Below, piece by piece: positions 1 to 6,312 of a stretch of DNA of 9,249 nucleotides (position 1 is its first letter; every line of letters starts with the position of its first letter). Below the pieces are notes generated by a model. It ran no database searches. It had not been told where the DNA came from and saw only the letters and a list, made by a program, of their open reading frames with translations. Location: contig JAJYMU010000198.1 in the NCBI GenBank assembly GCA_021786655.1, positions 1-9,249 on the forward strand. The letters run 5' to 3'. Source of the stretch: Bacteroidota bacterium. Its GTDB lineage: Bacteria; Bacteroidota; Ignavibacteria; Ignavibacteriales; Melioribacteraceae. A program made the translations under genes and the position numbers.

Positions 1-1254
1 TATCGGAAGTATAATTGTGGTTTGCGCAGTGTTCGACGTAAGCTCACTTGAAAAAACAATTATTGTGCAAAATATAAAAATAAGAGCAACGAAAGGAAAT
101 CCTTTTAACGCTGCGAACTCATGTCCGATAAATTGTGATAAACCGCTCTGAACAAATCCTTCTGCAAGAGTAAATCCTCCGCCGAACAAAAGAACGATAT
201 CCCAAGGCACTTTCATTATTGCATCGCCGCTAAGAATAAAATTGTGTTCCTCTTTTCTGTTTTTACGCGGGATAAGAAATAAAACAAGCGCCATGGCAAC
301 GGCAACGGTGCTATCATCAATTAAATTTGACGATGAAAATAATCCCGACCAGCCTGGAATTTTTACAAAGCTCAATTCAAGGTCGCTTCTGAAAATCCAC
401 AACAACGATGTTAAAACAAAGACGTAAAGAACCGCCTTCTCCTCGTAGGTTATCTTGCCTAACTTTTGGTATTCTTCTTCAACTATTTTTTTATCAAGAA
501 CAAGATTGTCATTTAACTTGAAGATAATTTTTGTTAAAACCAGCCAGCCTGCTATCATCATCACAAAGGCAAGAGGAACGGCAAAGATCATCCACTCTCC
601 AAACTTTAACTGCGGATTATTTGGGAAATTAATTGCGTACATGCGTTGAAAAATTAAATTTGGCGGCGTCCCGATGAATGTCCCAATCCCTCCGATTGAA
701 CTCGCATATGCGATTGCAAGCATAAGTGATTTAGAAAAATTAACGCTCTTCTCCTCGCCGAATTCGTTTTCAACCTTATAAATTATTGCGAGACCGATAG
801 GTAAAATCATCAAACAAGTTGCAGTATTGGAAATCCACATCGAGATAAAACCGGCGGCAACCATAAATCCTAAAATAATTTTCGACGGGCTGCTTCCAAA
901 AATCTTTATCACTTTCAACGCGATACGTTTATGCAAATTCCATTTTTCCATAGCGATGGCAATTATGAATCCGCCCATGAACAGAATTATAGTTGAGTTC
1001 ATATAGGATTCTGCGGTAACTGCGCCGGAAACAACGCCGAAGAGAGGAAATAGAACGAGCGGGATAAGAGATGTGACTGAAAGCGGCGCTGCTTCTGTAA
1101 TCCACCAGACCGACATCAGCACTGCAATTGCCGCAACAATCTTTGCATTCTGATATTCAGCCCCGAAATTTGCAAACATGAGAACACATAACAAGCAGAC
1201 AACGCCGGCTAAAAGTCCCAACCACTTTACTTGAAATGGTTTCAACTTGATCAC
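1..1254 (-). CDS. DASS/SLC13-family sodium:dicarboxylate (anion) symporter, 3' end cut off by window edge
   Basis: This is an inner-membrane secondary transporter of the divalent anion:Na+ symporter family, which imports dicarboxylates, citrate or sulfate with sodium. I read 418 codons open to the left edge. The family is usually about 460-550 residues, so the last helices are missing. The protein is a chain of hydrophobic segments with the family hallmarks: WWITEA (50-55) after the first helices, a first Ser-Asn-Thr sodium/substrate motif at 142-144, GGIGTFIGTPPN (188-199), LLFGGGFTLAEG in the second half, and a second Ser-Asn-Thr at 407-409. These two SNT signatures mark the two inverted halves of the fold. 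The start is GTG at 1254: an in-frame TAA lies 12 bp upstream and GAGG sits 5 nt before it. It is the last visible gene of the operon with bshB1 and the broken dehydrogenase. The exact substrate cannot be told from the sequence. Confidence 0.92.
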   Translation of the reverse strand, partial: MIKLKPFQVKWLGLLAGVVCLLCVLMFANFGAEYQNAKIVAAIAVLMSVWWITEAAPLSVTSLIPLVLFPLFGVVSGAVTAESYMNSTIILFMGGFIIAIAMEKWNLHKRIALKVIKIFGSSPSKIILGFMVAAGFISMWISNTATCLMILPIGLAIIYKVENEFGEEKSVNFSKSLMLAIAYASSIGGIGTFIGTPPNLIFQRMYAINFPNNPQLKFGEWMIFAVPLAFVMMIAGWLVLTKIIFKLNDNLVLDKKIVEEEYQKLGKITYEEKAVLYVFVLTSLLWIFRSDLELSFVKIPGWSGLFSSSNLIDDSTVAVAMALVLFLIPRKNRKEEHNFILSGDAIMKVPWDIVLLFGGGFTLAEGFVQSGLSQFIGHEFAALKGFPFVALIFIFCTIIVFSSELTSNTAQTTIILPI

Positions 1255-1259
1255 GGTAA

Positions 1260-1263
1260 CCTC
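1260..1263 (-). promoter_or_regulatory. ribosome binding site GAGG that decides the GTG start of the symporter
   Basis: On the minus strand GAGG lies 5 nt before a GTG and just after the TAA of the upstream gene. No ATG is available until Met26, inside the first hydrophobic segment. The site therefore supports the GTG start and points to translation coupled to the preceding gene. Confidence 0.6.
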
Positions 1264-1266
1264 AAT

Positions 1267-1566
1267 TTATTTTCTGGAACGAATAACCTCGTAAAGAGCT
1301 GCGTAGTCAAGCTCTGAAAGATTTCTTGTGATTCCTTCTTTTAATATTTCGGCAACCGAATCAAGTGTAGTAACATCAACTCCGTTTTTTGAAAACTCGC
1401 CTTGAGCAAGTTTTACATCTTTGAGTAAATTCTTCAGCGTGAAATTTGTGTTTGTGTAATCATGTGTAAGCATGCTTTCTAATTTCCGATCGTATGCGGG
1501 CGCATAATATGCACTGGGTCGAATTATTTTCATAAACGTTTCAACGTCAATACCTTCCGATTGAAC
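1267..1566 (-). CDS. C-terminal fragment of the broken dehydrogenase (helical domain), in the -1 frame
   Basis: From about 1566 down to the TAA at 1267-1269 this frame encodes the C-terminal helical domain: SEGIDVETFMKII, then YDRKLESML, NFTLKNLLKDVKLA, and a closing LDYAALYEVIRSRK, typical of the family. The frame stays open upstream to 1701, but that part overlaps the Rossmann-frame coding sequence and does not look like real protein. The first internal ATG (1531-1533) overlaps the TGA that ends the upstream fragment. Confidence 0.65.
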   Translation of the reverse strand, partial: VQSEGIDVETFMKIIRPSAYYAPAYDRKLESMLTHDYTNTNFTLKNLLKDVKLAQGEFSKNGVDVTTLDSVAEILKEGITRNLSELDYAALYEVIRSRK

Positions 1567-2123
1567 ATACCGAGACTCATCGCAAACGACGAAACCATAG
1601 TTGCGATAAGTTGATTGCAAGCAAGTTTTGCTGAGGCTGCTTTTCCAACGGGACCAATGTAGTAAACCGATTCGGCAAAGTTCTCCAAAAATTTTTTCCA
1701 TTTGTTGAATTGTTCGGCGGTTCCGCCCACCATTGGGATTAACTGACCAACGGGAATTTGTGCAACGCCGCCCAACACAGGAGCTTCCAAATATTCGCCG
1801 CCGGATTGCTCTACCCTCTTTTGAACGGTTTGACTTTCACTCGGACCAATGGTGCTCATCTGAATTACAGTTTTGTTTTTGAAAGATACTTCTTCATTAA
1901 ACAAAACTGCGGATACAGCGTTGAAATCTGCAACCATTACGATTGTCACGTCACATGAGGCGATAGCATCGGATGATTTAGAAACAACTACCGCACCTTT
2001 TGATTTCAGACTATCGGCTTTCGATGCAGTGCGATTATAAACAGTTACGTCGAAACCTTTTTCAAGTAATCGTTGTACCATCAAACCGCCCATCAAACCG
2101 GTCCCGAGAAAAGCTACTTTCAC
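1530..2123 (-). CDS. N-terminal fragment of the broken dehydrogenase (Rossmann domain), 197 residues as sequenced
   Basis: This is the frame a ribosome would read from the GTG start. Residues 1-186 are genuine family sequence: the whole NAD(P)-binding domain and the start of the helical domain, including Lys166. Residues 187-197 are out-of-frame tail before a TGA. Most of the C-terminal helical domain, which in this family closes the active site and makes the dimer contact, is missing, so the product would probably be inactive. Confidence 0.75.
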   Translation of the reverse strand: MKVAFLGTGLMGGLMVQRLLEKGFDVTVYNRTASKADSLKSKGAVVVSKSSDAIASCDVTIVMVADFNAVSAVLFNEEVSFKNKTVIQMSTIGPSESQTVQKRVEQSGGEYLEAPVLGGVAQIPVGQLIPMVGGTAEQFNKWKKFLENFAESVYYIGPVGKAASAKLACNQLIATMVSSFAMSLGMFNRKVLTLKRL

Positions 2124-2851
2124 TTTTTGTCTCCTTGCTTTAGCATACCGATTAAATCGTATTCAATTTCTTCCTCACAATAAAAAGCTTCGCCATAATC
2201 TTTGCCAATCTTGAATCCAAAACTTTTTGCTCTTGCTTCAATAAATTTTATAAAGTTAGGAGTGCTGATGAATGTTTCCGGCTCGCTGCTTTCCGGATTA
2301 TGAAATTGGGTTTCATACGCGCGAACAGCTTTCATTTTTGTCTCGAAAGTGCCGCTGATGTCAACAACAAAAGTCGGTTTGAATTCATAAGTCTGCATAT
2401 AATAGAAAAGCTTTTGAGGACGAAACGGAGCTTGAACCTTTCCATTTTCTTCAGTTGAAATTTTTGGAAGTCCGGAGAAGAACATAGCTTCTTTCACCAA
2501 TTGACTGGCTCCGATATGATCGGGATGACGGTCGTTGAAATAAGGCGCAAAAATAATCTTGGGCTGATACTTTCTAATTTTTGAAATGATTGTTCTGCGA
2601 AAGTCTTCATTGGGTCTCAAACTTCCGTCTTTGAAGCCGAGGTTTTCACGAACAGTAAGTTTCAAAATCTCTGCGGCATTTTGCGCTTCATGCTTTCGCG
2701 TTTCTGCAGAACCTCTTGTTCCAAGTTCGCCTTTTGTAAGGTCTATAACGCCAACCTTAAGTCCGCCGCTGCACATCTTTGCGATTGTCCCGCCCATGGA
2801 AAGTTCGGCGTCGTCAGGATGCGCGGCAAAAACTAAAACATCTAAAATCAT
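2120..2851 (-). CDS. bshB1: PIG-L/LmbE-family N-acetylglucosaminyl-malate deacetylase, BshB1 type (bacillithiol biosynthesis)
   Basis: BshB removes the acetyl group from N-acetylglucosaminyl-malate, the second step in making the cytoplasmic thiol bacillithiol; BshA and BshC act before and after it. The 243-residue protein has the zinc and catalytic motif AAHPDDAEL near the N-terminus (His11, Asp14 as zinc ligands, Asp13 as likely general base). It also has the BshB1-typical DLTKGELGTRGSAE (37-50), RENLGFKDG, and DRHPDH (107-112) carrying the third ligand His112. PETFISTPNFIKFIEARAKSFG near the end also matches the BshB1 subgroup rather than generic LmbE proteins. The ATG start has AGGAG 6 nt upstream. 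The TGA stop overlaps the next gene's GTG by 4 bp. Other bacillithiol genes are not in the window. A sugar deacetylase of related specificity cannot be fully excluded. Confidence 0.88.
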   Translation of the reverse strand: MILDVLVFAAHPDDAELSMGGTIAKMCSGGLKVGVIDLTKGELGTRGSAETRKHEAQNAAEILKLTVRENLGFKDGSLRPNEDFRRTIISKIRKYQPKIIFAPYFNDRHPDHIGASQLVKEAMFFSGLPKISTEENGKVQAPFRPQKLFYYMQTYEFKPTFVVDISGTFETKMKAVRAYETQFHNPESSEPETFISTPNFIKFIEARAKSFGFKIGKDYGEAFYCEEEIEYDLIGMLKQGDKK

Positions 2852-3003
2852 TCTCTTCTCCTAAAGAAATCGTTTTAAAAATGAATAATTATCGTTACAA
2901 AGTAAAATATTTTAGTGCGAATCATCAGAAGCCGTTGTGAAATTTTTCAGAACAACCGATAATTAGTTATATTCGCCCCAGTAATTTCAATCATTTGTGA
3001 CCC
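2852..3003. promoter_or_regulatory. divergent spacer between bshB1 and gatB, probably holding both promoters
   Basis: This 152-bp AT-rich spacer sits between two divergent start codons, so both transcripts should begin here. On the plus strand TATATT at 2968-2973 is a good -10-like hexamer about 30 bp before gatB, but the only hexamer at the right distance, TTTCAG at 2945-2950, is a poor -35. A perfect 12-bp AT-only palindrome, TAAAATATTTTA, lies at 2903-2914 and could be a protein site or chance. I cannot pick a convincing promoter for the bshB1 side. No RNA gene or ORF is seen here. Confidence 0.4.
2858..2862 (-). promoter_or_regulatory. strong Shine-Dalgarno AGGAG for bshB1
   Basis: AGGAG on the minus strand lies 6 nt before the ATG at 2851. 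It fixes the start of bshB1 and contrasts with the divergent gatB, which has no visible Shine-Dalgarno. Confidence 0.65.
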
Positions 3004-4452
3004 ATGAATTCAAAGTACGAAGCCGTAATCGGTTTGGAAGTTCACTCACAACTTTTAACGGAAACTAAAATTTTCTGCGGATGCTCAACGAAGTTCGGTG
3101 TCCCGCCGAATACAAATGTTTGTCCTGTGTGTCTTGGACATCCCGGCGTACTTCCGGTTATGAATAAAAAAGTTGTTGAGTACACCGTTCTCATGGGACT
3201 TGCAACCGACTGCGCCATAAACGAAAGGTCAATCTTTGCGCGAAAGAATTATTTCTATCCCGATCTTCCAAAAGGTTATCAAACATCTCAATACGAAGAA
3301 CCTATTTGCGAACACGGAAAAATTTCAATTGAATTCAAAGACGGTTCACGAAAAGAAATTGGCATAACAAGAATTCACATGGAAGAGGACGCAGGCAAAT
3401 CTATACACGACCAAGGCACGGACACAAAAATTGATGCAAACCGATGCGGCACACCGCTAATGGAAATTGTTAGCGAGCCGGATTTGCGAACTGCGGAGGA
3501 AGCATATTTATACTTGACCAAGCTGAAACAAATTGTTACCTATCTCGGAGTTTGTGACGGCAACATGGAAGAAGGTTCTTTACGCTGCGACGCTAACGTT
3601 TCCATTCGTTTGAAAGGTGAAGAGAAATTTGGTACCAAGACGGAAGTGAAAAATATGAATTCGTTCCGCAACGTCGAGAGGGCGATTGAAACTGAAATTG
3701 AGCGGCAGATAGATATCATAGAAGACGGCGGCAAAATTATTCAGCAGACTTTGTTATGGGATGCGGATTCCAACAAGATAAAACCGATGCGAAACAAAGA
3801 GGAAGCTCATGATTACAGATACTTCCCCGATCCCGATCTGATGCCTATTATTATTGATGCCAAATGGCGTGATAGAATCGCTTCGACGATGCCGGAGCTG
3901 CCGGAAAATAGGAGAAACAGATTTATTGAAAAGTATTCTTTGCCAAAATATGACGCAGAGATTTTAACTTCATCACGTGAACTTGCCGACTACTATGAAA
4001 AAGTTTTAACCGCAACGGATGACTATAAATCCGCAAGCAACTGGGTGATGACCGATGTTTTGAAAGTTATAAACGATGAAAAAATTCCCGTCAATCAATT
4101 TTCAATTTCACCGGAGAATCTTGGCAAGTTAATTAAGCTGATCAACGAAAAAACTATTAGCGGCAAAATCGCAAAAGACATTTTCCCGGAAATGCTGAAG
4201 ACGAACAAAGATCCGAACGAAATTGTTAAGGAGAAAAATCTTGTTCAGATCAGCGATACCGGCGAGATTGAAAAGGCAATCGATAAAATTCTTGCAGCCA
4301 ATCCAAAACAGATTGAAGAGTTTCTGAGCGGCAAGGATAAGGTGATTGGATTCTTTGTCGGACAGATCATGAAAGAGATGAAGGGCAAAGCCAATCCGCA
4401 GATTGTAAATGAATTGTTAAAAGCAAAGCTGAACAAGTTCAAAACGGTTTGA
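3004..4452 (+). CDS. gatB: aspartyl/glutamyl-tRNA(Asn/Gln) amidotransferase subunit B
   Basis: GatB is the kinase and tRNA-binding subunit of the cytoplasmic GatCAB complex. That complex converts Glu-tRNA(Gln) to Gln-tRNA(Gln), or Asp-tRNA(Asn) to Asn-tRNA(Asn), using ammonia made by GatA. At 482 residues the protein is full length. It opens with YEAVIGLEVHSQL, followed by the zinc cysteines Cys25, Cys27, Cys40 and Cys43 (FCGCS and VCPVC). Next come YFYPDLPKGYQ, RIHMEEDAGK, ANRCGTPLMEIVSEPD, and GSLRCDANVSIR in the catalytic cradle. HDYRYFPDPDL precedes the helical region, and a YqeY-like tail (about 335-482) ends with VNELLKAKLNK. The start ATG follows an upstream sequence with no clear Shine-Dalgarno. 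It stands alone on the plus strand; gatA and gatC must lie elsewhere. Its 3' end overlaps the convergent SDR gene by 14 bp. Confidence 0.97.
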   Translation: MNSKYEAVIGLEVHSQLLTETKIFCGCSTKFGVPPNTNVCPVCLGHPGVLPVMNKKVVEYTVLMGLATDCAINERSIFARKNYFYPDLPKGYQTSQYEEPICEHGKISIEFKDGSRKEIGITRIHMEEDAGKSIHDQGTDTKIDANRCGTPLMEIVSEPDLRTAEEAYLYLTKLKQIVTYLGVCDGNMEEGSLRCDANVSIRLKGEEKFGTKTEVKNMNSFRNVERAIETEIERQIDIIEDGGKIIQQTLLWDADSNKIKPMRNKEEAHDYRYFPDPDLMPIIIDAKWRDRIASTMPELPENRRNRFIEKYSLPKYDAEILTSSRELADYYEKVLTATDDYKSASNWVMTDVLKVINDEKIPVNQFSISPENLGKLIKLINEKTISGKIAKDIFPEMLKTNKDPNEIVKEKNLVQISDTGEIEKAIDKILAANPKQIEEFLSGKDKVIGFFVGQIMKEMKGKANPQIVNELLKAKLNKFKTV

Positions 4453-5320
4453 TAATCTCACGAATAGATTCTCTTGCGCTCATCGGTTTCACCCCATAAG
4501 AATTCAGCGTTTCGGTATTCATAGAAACATCCGCAACTTTGTATGGAATGCCGGCTTCATCCATCGTCGTAGCAATCAAAAGATTTTTGTCGAACCCAAC
4601 TTCTTCGCAAAGTATTTCTCCCAACTCATACCGAGAAAGTCTATCGCTACCGCCAAGATTTATAACTTCGCCGGAAATATTTTTCTCAATTAATTCCGAG
4701 ATCATTCTTGCCGCCTCTTTCAAAGCAAGCGGTGTGCGGTACTGATCTGTGAAAAGTTTCACTGTATTACCGTTACGTAATTCATCGAACATGAAATGAA
4801 AATGATTCCGCGAGTGATTCAGTCCCAATCCGTACATGAGCGCCATTCTCAGAACTATGTAGTTGCCGAACGTCTGCTGGATTTTAACTTCACCCATTAA
4901 TTTTGTTTCGGCATACAACGAAACCGGAATGAGTTTCGAATCTTCCTTCAGCATCGAACCGCGATAACCGGCATAAACCAAATCCGAAGAAGTGTAAATC
5001 AATTTCGCGTTGTATCGGTCGCACAGCTCCGCTATATATTGAGTTGCGTTAACATTTATATCGTAAACCATATCCGCCGCCAGACGGTCTGCTTTCTCCG
5101 CGTTGGATATTGAAGCCGTATGAATCACAACATCGGGCTTAAACGACAAAAACACTTTCTCCAACTTGCTATAATTTTCTATGGAAAGATTTACGGAATT
5201 AAATGAGCCGCAATTTCCTAAGTTGGAATTGAACTGGGTAAGGATATCGTGTTTCCCGTTTAATTCAAGATTCAAATATTGTCCTAGTGTTCCGCTTCCG
5301 CCGGTTATAAGGATTTTCAT
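4439..5320 (-). CDS. SDR-family NAD(P)-dependent sugar-nucleotide reductase, RmlD (dTDP-4-dehydrorhamnose reductase)-like
   Basis: This is a cytoplasmic extended short-chain dehydrogenase of 293 residues, the usual RmlD length. The N-terminus carries the TGGSGTLG nucleotide-binding motif (6-13). DVVIHTAS (63-70) is the typical RmlD strand, with a family Asn/Ala pattern after it (NVNATQYIAELC). YTSSDLVY (109-116) carries the active-site Ser region, and YAETKLMGE (136-144) gives the Tyr136/Lys140 catalytic pair. LRMALMYG and YRTPLALKEAARM match the substrate-domain side, and INLGGSDRLSRYELGE is shared with sugar epimerases and reductases. RmlD makes dTDP-L-rhamnose, but no rmlA, B or C neighbours are present, so the substrate is not established; an NAD-dependent epimerase or MAT2B-like role is possible. 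The gene is monocistronic here, with only a weak ribosome site (GAGAA) before its ATG. Its stop lies inside the end of gatB. Confidence 0.82.
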   Translation of the reverse strand: MKILITGGSGTLGQYLNLELNGKHDILTQFNSNLGNCGSFNSVNLSIENYSKLEKVFLSFKPDVVIHTASISNAEKADRLAADMVYDINVNATQYIAELCDRYNAKLIYTSSDLVYAGYRGSMLKEDSKLIPVSLYAETKLMGEVKIQQTFGNYIVLRMALMYGLGLNHSRNHFHFMFDELRNGNTVKLFTDQYRTPLALKEAARMISELIEKNISGEVINLGGSDRLSRYELGEILCEEVGFDKNLLIATTMDEAGIPYKVADVSMNTETLNSYGVKPMSARESIREIIKPF

Positions 5321-5382
5321 CTGTGATTCTCATTCCATAAATTATTCATGGCAATAATATTATCTTTAATTGAAAAATAAAA

Positions 5383-5399
5383 TTTCATCTTAGATGAAA
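5383..5399. repeat. 17-bp palindrome TTTCATCT-T-AGATGAAA in the nfo leader
   Basis: Two perfect 8-bp arms flank a single central T, ending 8 bp before the nfo ATG. As DNA it has the size and symmetry of a dimeric repressor operator. As RNA it could form a 7-bp stem with a UUA loop whose right arm overlaps the first bases of the AAAGGA Shine-Dalgarno (5397-5402). Either way it is placed to affect expression of nfo. Its function is not shown by the sequence. Confidence 0.55.
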
Positions 5400-5402
5400 G
5401 GA
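5397..5402 (+). promoter_or_regulatory. Shine-Dalgarno AAAGGA for nfo
   Basis: AAAGGA lies 5 nt before the ATG at 5408 and supports that start. Its first three bases are also the last three bases of the palindrome at 5383-5399. Confidence 0.6.
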
Positions 5403-5407
5403 ATTTT

Positions 5408-6262
5408 ATGAAACACTTACTTGGTGCACATGTTTTTGTAGCCGGTGGAGTTGATTCCGCGATTGACAACGGCGAGTCGCTCGGCTTCACGGCAATTCAG
5501 CTTTTTACCAAGAACAACAACCGCTGGTTTTCAAAAGACCTAACTGAAAAAGAAATAAATGCATTCAAAGAGAAAAAAAGTAAATCCAACATCAAAGCAA
5601 TCGTTTCTCACGATTCATATTTGATAAATCTCTGCGCTAAAGATCCGGAGAACTTGGAGAAGTCGCGCAAATCTTTTCTTGATGAATTGAAAAGATGTGA
5701 ACTACTTGAAATTCCGTATCTCAATTTCCATCCCGGTTCGCACGGCGGACAAGGCGAAGAGGAAGGATTAAAGATAATAGCCGAGTCGTTAAATATTGCG
5801 CATGAGCAAACCAAAGGTTACAAAGTTAAAAGCATGCTGGAAGCCACCGCCGGACAAGGCAACGCTCTTGGCTACCGGTTCGAGCAACTGAAAAAAATTA
5901 TTGACATGGTTGACGAGAAGGAACGTATGAGCGTCTGCATCGACACCGCTCACATTTTTGCCGCGGGATACAACATCAAAGACCCAAAAGAATATAAAAA
6001 AGTTATCAAAGAATTCGACGACATAATCGGTTTGGACTTGCTGAATTGCATTCACATGAACGACAGTAAGAAAGAATTAGGTTCGCGTGTGGACCGCCAC
6101 GATCACATTGGTAAAGGTTTCATCGGTATTGAAGGTTTTACAAATATCATGAACGACAAGAAACTGGAAAAGGTGCCGAAAATTTTGGAAACGCCGAAAG
6201 GTAAAGAACAGAAGGAAGATTTGGAAAACATCAAGACACTCTTGAACCTGGTGAAGAAGTAA
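5408..6262 (+). CDS. nfo: endonuclease IV (deoxyribonuclease IV, AP endonuclease)
   Basis: This cytoplasmic TIM-barrel enzyme cuts DNA 5' of abasic sites in base excision repair, using a trinuclear zinc centre. The 284-residue protein is full length for the family. All nine expected metal ligands can be seen: His68 (VSHDSYL), His108 (NFHPGSH), Glu145 (MLEATAGQG), Asp179 and His182 (CIDTAHIFAAGY), His216 (CIHMNDSK), Asp229 and His231 (VDRHDHIGKG) and Glu261 (ILETPKG). The DTAHIFAAGY and HMNDSK blocks are the standard family signatures. The opening LGAHVFVAGGVDSAI also fits. The ATG start has a good Shine-Dalgarno. The gene is a single-gene unit convergent with the operon containing uracil-DNA glycosylase. 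That enzyme generates the abasic sites this one cleaves, so the two act in the same pathway without being co-transcribed. Confidence 0.96.
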   Translation: MKHLLGAHVFVAGGVDSAIDNGESLGFTAIQLFTKNNNRWFSKDLTEKEINAFKEKKSKSNIKAIVSHDSYLINLCAKDPENLEKSRKSFLDELKRCELLEIPYLNFHPGSHGGQGEEEGLKIIAESLNIAHEQTKGYKVKSMLEATAGQGNALGYRFEQLKKIIDMVDEKERMSVCIDTAHIFAAGYNIKDPKEYKKVIKEFDDIIGLDLLNCIHMNDSKKELGSRVDRHDHIGKGFIGIEGFTNIMNDKKLEKVPKILETPKGKEQKEDLENIKTLLNLVKK

Positions 6263-6267
6263 TTGCG

Positions 6268-6291
6268 AACTTGCCTGCCGGCAGGCAGGTT
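6268..6291. terminator. GC-rich 24-bp palindrome between convergent nfo and the DUF1460 gene; possible bidirectional terminator or dispersed repeat
   Basis: The arms AACTTGCCTGCC and GGCAGGCAGGTT pair over 12 bp with one mismatch, which is a G-U wobble if transcribed rightward. The inner 16 bp are perfect. It begins 6 bp after the nfo stop and ends 21 bp before the DUF1460 stop, the right place for a shared terminator. No T-tract follows on either strand, so rho-independent termination is not secure. The GC content contrasts with the AT-rich spacers around it, and TGCCTGCCGGCAGGCA-type palindromes are, from general experience, often scattered in many copies in genomes. Both readings are inference. 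Confidence 0.5.
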
Positions 6292-6312
6292 GCCAATGGA
6301 GAATTGAGAATT

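Larger units (their letters stand above)
1267..2123 (-). pseudogene. 3-hydroxyisobutyrate dehydrogenase-family NAD(P)-dependent oxidoreductase, broken by a one-base frameshift
   Basis: The family reduces or oxidises beta-hydroxyacids or semialdehydes in the cytoplasm (HIBADH, tartronate semialdehyde reductase, GLYR1-type reductases). The N-terminal Rossmann fold has GTGLMG (7-12). After strand 2 comes YNRT (29-32); an Arg here is often linked to NADPH preference. The substrate loop STIGP (90-94), EAPVLGG (113-119) and GPVGKAASAKLACNQ follow, with the likely catalytic Lys166 and Asn170. After Met186 the matching helical domain continues in another frame as VQSEGIDVETFMKII and runs to a normal C-terminus. 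The span is 857 bp, and one added base gives exactly 285 residues, a normal family length. A GG-to-G loss at 1566 would explain it, giving LGMVQSEG when repaired. The start is GTG at 2123, with AAGGAG 7 nt upstream (2131-2136), overlapping the bshB1 stop. It is either a sequencing/assembly error or a young pseudogene. Substrate is unknown. Confidence 0.88.
5321..5407. promoter_or_regulatory. divergent AT-rich spacer between the SDR gene and nfo
   Basis: The 87-bp spacer must hold the promoters of both divergent genes. It is very AT-rich and contains ATAATATTAT (5354-5363), a perfect 10-bp palindrome that offers -10-like hexamers on both strands. I see no hexamer pair with convincing spacing on either strand. 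A separate 17-bp palindrome lies at its right end, next to nfo. Confidence 0.4.

Noticed and set aside
242..649. Plus-strand open frames of 61 and 64 codons near the left end
   Set aside because: The minus strand here encodes continuous membrane-transporter sequence with both family motifs, so these are shadows.
1560..1572. Programmed -1 frameshifting in the dehydrogenase gene
   Set aside because: No X-XXY-YYZ slippery heptamer, downstream structure or internal Shine-Dalgarno at the usual distance is evident, and the family does not use frameshifting as far as I know.
1758..1958. Open frame of 66 codons on the plus strand, opposite the dehydrogenase
   Set aside because: It lies wholly antisense to strongly family-like coding sequence, has no ribosome site and resembles no protein I know.
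6268..6291. CRISPR repeat
   Set aside because: Only one palindromic unit is present, with no second copy or spacers in the window.
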